NCBI GenBank assembly: GCA_947175005.1
Contig: CAMWLD010000173.1
Location: forward strand, 1 to 5,408
DNA length: 5,408 nucleotides
Source of the DNA: an uncultured Ruminococcus sp.
GTDB taxonomy: Bacteria; Bacillota; Clostridia; Oscillospirales; Ruminococcaceae
Direction: 5' to 3'
A program made the translations under genes and the position numbers. Positions 1 to 5,408 of this stretch are shown in pieces. The notes beneath the pieces were generated by a model. It searched no databases, was not told the origin of the DNA, and saw nothing but the letters and a program-made list of their open reading frames with translations. Position 1 is the first letter of the stretch; each line of letters begins with the position of its first letter.

Positions 1-1
1 G

Positions 2-361
2 AATTGGGATGATATTAAACCCGGATGCATAGGTATAAATGAAAGTTCGACAGAACTGGAAAGACTTAATTGCTTGCTAATGTGGTATGACGATGAATTG
101 TTTGAAAAAGTTGGTAAGAAGGTGCTTCCTGTTGCAATAATAGATTATGAGAATATAGAAATTTATATATCGGAGGACGGTAAATTTTATGAAGGAATAA
201 ATGCCTATTCCGAGGGAGGATTACGTGCAGAAAACTCTGACCAACTTTGGAATGAATACTATGGCGCAGAGGAAGCAGGTTGGGCAAGTTGGGAAGACTT
301 AAAAGCAGGAAAAGGACGGACAATGCGTAAAAACAACTACAGACACAGAATATATTTATAA
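2..361 (+). CDS. 3' part of a small acidic soluble protein of unknown function (possible SUKH-type immunity protein)
   Basis: The frame is open from the window edge to a TAA at 359-361, giving about 119 visible residues. An internal TTG (74) or ATG (80) could be taken as a start, but the frame continues upstream with protein-like sequence (WDDIKPGCIGIN at the edge) and neither codon has a good ribosome binding site, so I read this as a 5'-truncated gene. The visible part is acidic and rich in Trp, Tyr and Glu. It has no signal peptide or membrane segment. A central beta-rich stretch (KVLPVAIIDYENIEIYISEDGKF, split here as KVLPVAIIDYENI then EIYISEDGKF) resembles the 'Ile-x-Glu-Asp-Gly-Lys' strand-turn of SUKH-like immunity proteins; that family call is a weak inference. 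GC is about 37% by hand count over 61-360, against roughly 55% in sampled gdhA lines, which suggests accessory origin. A hairpin terminator follows 35 nt after the stop. Confidence 0.75.
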   Translation, partial: NWDDIKPGCIGINESSTELERLNCLLMWYDDELFEKVGKKVLPVAIIDYENIEIYISEDGKFYEGINAYSEGGLRAENSDQLWNEYYGAEEAGWASWEDLKAGKGRTMRKNNYRHRIYL

Positions 362-396
362 ATTAAATGTTTTTGCTGATGATTTATTTTGGTTTA

Positions 397-432
397 CCGC
401 CCTCATATATTTTGAGGGCGGCTTAGTTGTTT
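397..432 (+). terminator. Intrinsic terminator of the left-edge gene
   Basis: CCGCCCTCA (397-405) pairs with TGAGGGCGG (413-421), giving a 9-bp GC-rich stem with a 7-nt AT-rich loop. It is followed on the + strand by CTTAGTTGTTTG, a weak but U-rich tail. It sits 35 nt past the TAA of the + strand gene. The minus-strand side lacks a T run, so it serves mainly the + strand. Confidence 0.6.
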
Positions 433-511
433 GAACTTATAAGAAAAAATGAATGGTGAAAATTGTGCGAAAGCATGATTATATTTAATTTATATCAAAC
501 CACGTAATTTT

Positions 512-545
512 CCATAAAAATATCCCCTGCCCAAAAGACAGGGGA
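512..545 (-). terminator. Intrinsic terminator of gdhA
   Basis: On the minus strand TCCCCTG (545-539) pairs with CAGGGGA (529-523) across a 9-nt loop, and the RNA then runs into TATTTTTATGG, a proper U tract. It begins 36 nt past the gdhA stop. Together with the opposing hairpin at 397-421 it makes a convergent terminator pair between the two transcription units. Confidence 0.8.
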
Positions 546-581
546 CATTATATTATCCGTCAGAAAATCACGGAAATTTTA

Positions 582-2017
<1,436 letters not shown>

Positions 2018-2023
2018 TTTTAA

Positions 2024-2052
2024 ATTATATCACACTTATTTTGATTTTGCAA
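2024..2052 (-). promoter_or_regulatory. Sigma-A promoter of gdhA (extended -10)
   Basis: On the minus strand the -35 box is TTGCAA (2052-2047, 4 of 6 consensus), followed by a 17-bp spacer and a perfect TATAAT (2029-2024). A TG one base ahead of the -10 makes an extended -10 (TGATATAAT). The start of transcription is expected near 2017. It lies between rsmI and gdhA, so gdhA can be transcribed on its own. Confidence 0.8.
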
Positions 2053-2146
2053 GATGTTAAGGAATATTTTTCAAAAAAGTTCATAAAATTTTTGCATTTT
2101 AAATTGCCGTGATTTGCCGTTTTCTCTTTAAACGAAATTTGTCGAA

Positions 2147-2965
2147 TCACGTGAGCTGCCTGTAAATATCGTTTTTCTTAAAGCCGGTGACCTGTGCAGC
2201 CTCTTTGCAGGCGTCCGTCATTTTAGCTCCCTCGTCCATAAGCTTTTTTGCAAGTTTCACGGCGTCGTCAAGCGAATATTCGGAAATTTCCTCCTTTGCC
2301 CCCTCCACCACAAGCACATATTCCCCACGGGGACTGTTGCTTTCATAGTATTTCAGTGCTTCCGAAAGAGTGGTGCGAATGACCTCCTCGTGAATTTTGG
2401 TAAGCTCCCTGCAAAGAGAAATCCGCCTGTCACCGAAAATTTTCAGCATATCCGAAAGTGTCGCCGTCAGCTTATGGGGAGCTTCGTAAAATATCATAGT
2501 ATGGCTGTCCTTTGCAAGGCTTGTAAGGTGCTCATGCCGCTGTTTTTTTGCAACGGAGAGAAACCCCTCAAAAGTAAACCGTGCCGCCGAAAACCCGCAT
2601 ACCGCCGCCGCTGTTGCCACCGCCGTAGGTCCGGGAATCGCTTCTACAGGCAGACCGCGGTCACGGCAAATCCTCACCAAATCCTCCCCCGGGTCGGAAA
2701 TGCAGGGCATACCCGCGTCCGTGACCACAGCGCAGGTCTCCCCTGCCGCGATACGCTCGATAATGCTTTCGCACACGCTGCTTTGGGAATGCTCATGATA
2801 GCTTACCAGAGGCTTTTTTATCTTAAAATGATTGAGCAGTTTAAGCGTCACCCTTGTGTCCTCGGCGCAGATAAAATCCACCTCGGACAGTATGCGCACC
2901 GCCCTGTAGGTCATATCCTCTAAATTTCCTATGGGAGTTCCCACCACATAAAGCTTTCCGGGCAT
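2147..2965 (-). CDS. rsmI: 16S rRNA (cytidine(1402)-2'-O)-methyltransferase
   Basis: RsmI uses S-adenosylmethionine to methylate the 2'-OH of C1402 in 16S rRNA, in the P-site region of the small subunit, and contributes to decoding accuracy with RsmH. The 272-residue product is close to the family's usual 270-290. The tetrapyrrole-methylase fold is recognised in order by GTPIGNLED (9-17), CAEDTR (33-38), SYHEHS (55-60), VVTDAGMPCISDPG (80-93), IPGPTA (110-115), EGFL (133-136), FYEAPHKL (159-166), CRELTKIHEE (185-194) and GEYVLVVEG (214-222). The C-terminal part (about 228-272) has the small helical RsmI tail ending in GFKKNDIYRQLT. The ATG at 2965 has an AGGGG-type site 10 nt upstream, and only 21 nt separate it from the stop of the kinase gene, so the two are probably one operon. 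No convincing terminator follows it before the gdhA promoter. Confidence 0.95.
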   Translation of the reverse strand: MPGKLYVVGTPIGNLEDMTYRAVRILSEVDFICAEDTRVTLKLLNHFKIKKPLVSYHEHSQSSVCESIIERIAAGETCAVVTDAGMPCISDPGEDLVRICRDRGLPVEAIPGPTAVATAAAVCGFSAARFTFEGFLSVAKKQRHEHLTSLAKDSHTMIFYEAPHKLTATLSDMLKIFGDRRISLCRELTKIHEEVIRTTLSEALKYYESNSPRGEYVLVVEGAKEEISEYSLDDAVKLAKKLMDEGAKMTDACKEAAQVTGFKKNDIYRQLT

Positions 2966-2986
2966 TTTTCACATTCCCCTTTTCAT

Positions 2987-3475
2987 TTATTTTCCCAAGA
3001 CGTCTCCGAAAATGGTTTCCACAGCCTCTGAAAGGCTTATTTCCTTAGTAAAAATTTTCTCGGGAATTATTCCCATAAAGTCCTTTTCATTCCACCACCT
3101 GCGCATATCCTCTTCGCCGAAGTCTGATTTGTTGGGCTTTGTACCGTGACGCACCAGAGTTTCCTCAAAGGGCAGATCATAATAATAGGCAAAAATATTT
3201 TCGCCGTAAAGCGAAAGGGCTGTTTCAAACAGCGGGCGGAATACCTTTGAGTCCAGAATGCCCTCAAGCACAGTCACTTCCGAATTTTCCCGCCCGTATT
3301 TCAGCAGGGCAGTCATAAGCGGCAGCGCCTCCTCGTCCTTTGCCCACAGCATTTCCATTCGTATCATATCGTGGGATATACGCATGGTGTTTCTCCCGAA
3401 TTTTTCCTGCAATTTCTTTGCTGCACTGGTTTTCCCGCTGCCGGAATTTCCCCTTATAATTATCAGCTTTGACAT
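2987..3475 (-). CDS. Small P-loop kinase (AAA_33 / zeta-toxin-like fold), substrate unknown
   Basis: This 162-residue soluble protein is a nucleoside-triphosphate-dependent kinase by fold. After a hydrophobic strand (KLIIIR) comes a Walker A motif, GNSGSGKT (9-16). Asp36 in RISHDMIRMEML is where kinases of this group often place a substrate-facing acid. VTVLEGIL (67-74) looks like the second core strand, and FAYYYDLPFEETLVRH (95-110) like the strand and helix before the lid. Basic residues R125/R126 in EDMRRWW fit a lid, and FTKEISLSEAVETIF (142-156) is the closing strand and helix. It lacks the length and partner gene of a zeta toxin-antitoxin pair. An ATG 12 nt upstream (3487) is possible, but GGAGG would then sit only 1 nt from it. 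The ATG at 3475 is 13 nt away and starts right before the first core strand, so I chose it. The substrate could be a nucleoside, sugar or antibiotic-like small molecule; the sequence does not say. It is probably co-transcribed with rsmI. Confidence 0.85.
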   Translation of the reverse strand: MSKLIIIRGNSGSGKTSAAKKLQEKFGRNTMRISHDMIRMEMLWAKDEEALPLMTALLKYGRENSEVTVLEGILDSKVFRPLFETALSLYGENIFAYYYDLPFEETLVRHGTKPNKSDFGEEDMRRWWNEKDFMGIIPEKIFTKEISLSEAVETIFGDVLGK

Positions 3476-3488
3476 ATCCTTTCCCATT

Positions 3489-3493
3489 CCTCC
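3489..3493 (-). promoter_or_regulatory. Ribosome binding site that decides the kinase start
   Basis: GGAGG on the minus strand lies 1 nt before the ATG at 3487 and 13 nt before the ATG at 3475. One nucleotide is too close for initiation and 13 is long but workable, so the downstream ATG is favoured. A second AAAGG lies 2 nt ahead of the 3475 ATG and is too close to help much. Confidence 0.55.
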
Positions 3494-3523
3494 GAAATGA
3501 TCTTCACATTTTCCGAAATATCC

Positions 3524-3559
3524 TCTGACCCGTCCGCATAAATTTTCGGACAGGTCAGA
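3524..3559 (-). promoter_or_regulatory. Hairpin in the transpeptidase-kinase gap
   Basis: As minus-strand RNA, TCTGACC-T-GTCCG (3559-3547) pairs with CGGAC-G-GGTCAGA (3536-3524). The stem is 13 bp including one U-G wobble, with a 10-nt A/U-rich loop. On the + strand the wobble would be an A-C mismatch, so the structure favours minus-strand RNA. No U run follows (GGATATTTCGG), so it is a poor terminator. It may be a processing or stability element, or an attenuator, between the upstream transpeptidase gene and the kinase-rsmI pair. Confidence 0.5.
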
Positions 3560-3600
3560 ACTTCAAACCGTTTTTCTATTCCCTCTGCTAAGCGGTTTCA

Positions 3601-5136
3601 TCAATAATACATAATAACAGGCGTGCCCCATTCCACAGTCTCATACAGCTGCTTTACCTCGTCATATTTCATATTAATGCAGCCGTGAGAGCCGTTGCTA
3701 AGGTAAATATTTCCGCCGTAAGCTGCCCTTGAAAGATCATGAAAGCCTATCCCCTCAAAGCTTATCCGCATAAAGTAGCTGCACTTGGCGGTATATGAGC
3801 CGTCCGCCGCCACCATGGTGTAGTTGGTGCTCTTGTTGTACACGCTGTACACTCCCTCGGGAGTCTTGCGCTTGGGATCGGAGGCCTTTCCCGAAACTAT
3901 CTGATCCGTTTCAAACGCTATCTCCCCGTCCTTGTAATACCACATATGCTGGGCGGAAAGGTCGACCTCGATATAGGTATTCCCTATATCCCCCTCTGCG
4001 GAGCGCCCGCTCTCAAAGCCCTTGTATTTGTACCCCGTGTCCAGGGTCACATACTCCGGCTCGGTCTGCACAGTTTCTCCCGCCTTTATGTACTCTATCA
4101 GCGCCGCCGTTGTCTTGTCCTTGTCTATCCACCAGCCGTACTGCCCCGTGGAATACCTCCCCTGGCTCATGGTAATATTGCCCCTGCTTGTGGTCTTGAA
4201 GCTGCGGGGCTTCATAAATGTGTCGTACTTGTCCGAGAGGCTCTCCACATATGCCTTTACCTTTGACCTGTCAAGTCCTCCCCCGTCAGTCATCCATTCG
4301 TAAACATCCGCTCCCGTAAGGGTCTCGGTCGTGTATCCGAAATCATAAACTATCTCATAATCGAACCCCTTGCTAAGCTCTTCCAGCCGCCCCGTAAGAT
4401 CGCCCGACAAAACCTTGGGGTCGGAGTAACACCCCGCCTTATCAAGATCAATATCAAAATTCCCCCCTGCAACCTCATTCAGAACATACTCCGTCAGCCT
4501 GTCAATATCGGGCTTGTCGCCGTATACCTCGGGGACTATGTAATATCCGTCCTCCCCGTGGGCAAGGCGCGCGTCGGCAGTTTCCTCATCGCCCCATTTT
4601 GTGCGGCGGAGCAGCTTTTCCAGCTTTGCGCTGTCATAAGAAGGGGCAGTATTCGTTTCATAAAAGCTGTCGTTAAAATATGCCCCCAGCCAGCCGAAAT
4701 GATTGACCTCCTTATACAGCTCCTGCACCGTCCCGAATACATCATACTCGCAGTCATATTCGGAGGGGTAGATTATTTTTTCCCCTGTCCTGGTTTGTAA
4801 TTTAAGTTCATTCGGAGCATTTTCCGCAGCAAGCGCCGCAGCCGCCTTTGCCACCGTCATGCTGCTCACATCTATCCCGTCAATATATGTATTTGGCAGG
4901 AATTTTCCCTTTGCGCTGCTCCAGCCCCAAGCATAAACCGCCGCCAACACCGCCAGCACCGCAAATATTATCAGAATGACCGCCCTGCGTTTTTTCCTTG
5001 CAAGAGCAGCCCTTGCCGCCTCGGAGGCAGCCTTTTTCCTGTCCATAGCCGCCGCTACAGCGCTGCCGTCAAAGCTGTAGCCCTCCTCGGGGCTGTCTAT
5101 GACCGCCGTAGCCGACATATCATTTGTTTCATTCAT
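3601..5136 (-). CDS. Membrane-anchored L,D-transpeptidase with PG_binding_4-type domains and C-terminal YkuD domain
   Basis: L,D-transpeptidases make 3-3 cross-links in peptidoglycan outside the membrane, using a catalytic cysteine. This 511-residue protein (numbered from the ATG at 5136) has four parts. A cytosolic tail of about 50 residues is rich in Ala, Lys and Arg. A single membrane helix (about 52-72) follows RKKRR, giving an N-in topology. Two PG_binding_4-like regions follow: the first opens with FLPNTYIDGIDVSSMTV (about 79-95), and the second covers about 262-363, with FGYTTETLTGADVYEWM, RSFKTTSRG and YGWWIDKDKT. The YkuD catalytic domain spans about 387-511, with GFHD (His466) and the signature SHGCIN, whose Cys486 is the nucleophile and His484 its neighbour. 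The domain order matches Clostridial Ldt proteins. The frame extends to a TTG at 5151 that lacks a good ribosome binding site; the ATG at 5136 has AGGA 5 nt upstream and is preferred. It has its own consensus promoter. Confidence 0.93.
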   Translation of the reverse strand: MNETNDMSATAVIDSPEEGYSFDGSAVAAAMDRKKAASEAARAALARKKRRAVILIIFAVLAVLAAVYAWGWSSAKGKFLPNTYIDGIDVSSMTVAKAAAALAAENAPNELKLQTRTGEKIIYPSEYDCEYDVFGTVQELYKEVNHFGWLGAYFNDSFYETNTAPSYDSAKLEKLLRRTKWGDEETADARLAHGEDGYYIVPEVYGDKPDIDRLTEYVLNEVAGGNFDIDLDKAGCYSDPKVLSGDLTGRLEELSKGFDYEIVYDFGYTTETLTGADVYEWMTDGGGLDRSKVKAYVESLSDKYDTFMKPRSFKTTSRGNITMSQGRYSTGQYGWWIDKDKTTAALIEYIKAGETVQTEPEYVTLDTGYKYKGFESGRSAEGDIGNTYIEVDLSAQHMWYYKDGEIAFETDQIVSGKASDPKRKTPEGVYSVYNKSTNYTMVAADGSYTAKCSYFMRISFEGIGFHDLSRAAYGGNIYLSNGSHGCINMKYDEVKQLYETVEWGTPVIMYY

Positions 5137-5141
5137 AAGTA

Positions 5142-5145
5142 TCCT
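5142..5145 (-). promoter_or_regulatory. Ribosome binding site that decides the transpeptidase start
   Basis: AGGA on the minus strand ends 5 nt before the ATG at 5136. The competing TTG at 5151 has only GGAAAGA just ahead of it, and the ATG at 5118 has no purine-rich site. The middle start is therefore the best supported. Confidence 0.6.
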
Positions 5146-5177
5146 ATCCAATCTTTCCGGTAATCGGTAATAGGGTC

Positions 5178-5206
5178 ATTATATCACTCTTTAGACCTTT
5201 TGTCAA
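5178..5206 (-). promoter_or_regulatory. Perfect-consensus sigma-A promoter of the L,D-transpeptidase gene
   Basis: The minus strand reads TTGACA (5206-5201), exactly 17 bp, then TATAAT (5183-5178). All 12 consensus positions match, and a TG one base before the -10 adds an extended -10. Transcription should begin near 5171, giving a 5' leader of about 35 nt to the ATG at 5136. It is probably strong and basally active, and may also feed the kinase and rsmI genes downstream. Confidence 0.9.
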
Positions 5207-5299
5207 GGGCTTTTTCCAAACTCGGGCAAAAAACCCGAAATACGACATTTTATGATTAAGGTTTTGAACATTTTTCCGAAAAATTAAAAAATATCCCCC

Positions 5300-5317
5300 T
5301 CAAAAAAATCAAAAAAA
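5300..5317. repeat. Tandem 9-mer with A7 tracts
   Basis: TCAAAAAAA occurs twice back to back (5300-5308 and 5309-5317), within an A/T-rich block that starts near 5239. It lies about 95-115 bp upstream of the transpeptidase -35 box. Two A7 tracts 9 bp apart are roughly in helical phase and may bend the DNA; nothing else is visible there. The 5207-5408 interval holds no gene I can support. Confidence 0.5.
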
Positions 5318-5369
5318 TTGCACATAAGCTTATCAAAACATACCCTGCCGCCTGCCATTAAATGAATCC

Positions 5370-5398
5370 AAAAGGGCAAGGGCACATCAGCGCCCCTT
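5370..5398 (-). terminator. Possible terminator of a gene beyond the right edge
   Basis: As minus-strand RNA, AGGGGCGC (5397-5390) pairs with GTGCCCTT (5385-5378) over a 4-nt loop, with two G-U wobbles. An alternative stem is AAAGGG (5399-5394) with CCCTTT (5376-5371). The RNA then reads CCCTTTTGG, a short U run. It would end a minus-strand gene entering from the right; the + strand tail is also pyrimidine-rich, so it could be bidirectional. The supporting gene is outside the window. Confidence 0.35.
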
Positions 5399-5408
5399 TC
5401 TTCAATTT

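Noticed and set aside
3565..3598. AAACCG/CGGTTT inverted repeat just after the transpeptidase stop
   Set aside because: It has a 6-bp stem, a 22-nt loop and no U tract, too weak to call a terminator.
3795..4303. Several overlapping + strand frames inside the transpeptidase gene
   Set aside because: They are Pro/Ser/Cys/Arg-rich shadow translations with no domain signature, opposite a gene with an intact catalytic YkuD domain.
5222..5238. Short stem TCGGG/CCCGA with an A-rich loop upstream of the transpeptidase promoter
   Set aside because: The 5-bp stem is not followed by a T run on either strand and lies outside the predicted transcript, so it does not support a terminator.
5204..5272. A 22-codon minus-strand frame upstream of the transpeptidase (ATG near 5272, stop overlapping the -35 box)
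   Set aside because: It has only a weak GGAAAA ahead of its ATG, lies upstream of the mapped-by-eye promoter, and runs through a simple GGGTTTTTT/AAAAAGCCC symmetry; chance is the simpler reading.
5324..5333. Perfect 10-bp palindrome ATAAGCTTAT
   Set aside because: It has no loop for an RNA hairpin, is AT-rich and has no second copy in the window; the embedded AAGCTT is a common restriction site.
5362..5408. A + strand ATG with an open frame to the right edge
   Set aside because: It has no ribosome binding site and overlaps a terminator-like hairpin; 15 codons are too few to support a partial gene.

Overview
This is a chromosomal stretch of a low-to-moderate GC Gram-positive bacterium, most likely a Clostridia/Oscillospiraceae (Ruminococcus-like) member of the Bacillota. 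That placement is inferred from three things: the style of the 448-residue hexameric glutamate dehydrogenase, an L,D-transpeptidase with duplicated PG_binding_4-type domains, and AGGAGG ribosome binding sites with sigma-A consensus promoters. It has not been checked against a database.

Layout, left to right. Positions 1-361 (+ strand) carry the 3' part of an AT-rich gene whose 5' end lies outside the window. It encodes a small acidic soluble protein of unknown function, possibly of the SUKH immunity type, and ends at a hairpin terminator (397-421). All the remaining genes lie on the minus strand, so they are transcribed right to left. In transcription order these are: a membrane-anchored L,D-transpeptidase (5136-3601) behind a perfect TTGACA-N17-TATAAT promoter; a small P-loop kinase of unknown substrate (3475-2987); rsmI, the 16S rRNA C1402 2'-O-methyltransferase (2965-2147); and gdhA, a probable NADP-dependent glutamate dehydrogenase (1928-582). 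gdhA has its own extended -10 promoter, a structured leader of about 89 nt, and its own intrinsic terminator (516-545). That terminator converges with the terminator of the + strand gene.

How the genes relate. The kinase and rsmI are separated by only 21 nt and look co-transcribed. They may be read from the transpeptidase promoter, because no convincing promoter is visible in the gap of about 125 bp ahead of the kinase. That gap does hold a 13-bp hairpin. gdhA is best seen as an independent unit, although no clear terminator separates it from rsmI. The proteins serve unrelated housekeeping roles: ammonium assimilation, ribosome decoding-centre modification and cell-wall cross-linking. No CRISPR array, transposon, tRNA or rRNA was seen.

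The window looks mostly ordinary. I did not find a clearly new biological system. The points most worth a second look are the gdhA leader (nested inverted repeats plus a possible 23-codon leader ORF ending 2 nt before the gdhA start), the hairpin and repeat arrangement ahead of the kinase, the near-identical 14-bp promoter core shared by gdhA and the transpeptidase gene, and the compositionally distinct partial gene at the left edge.
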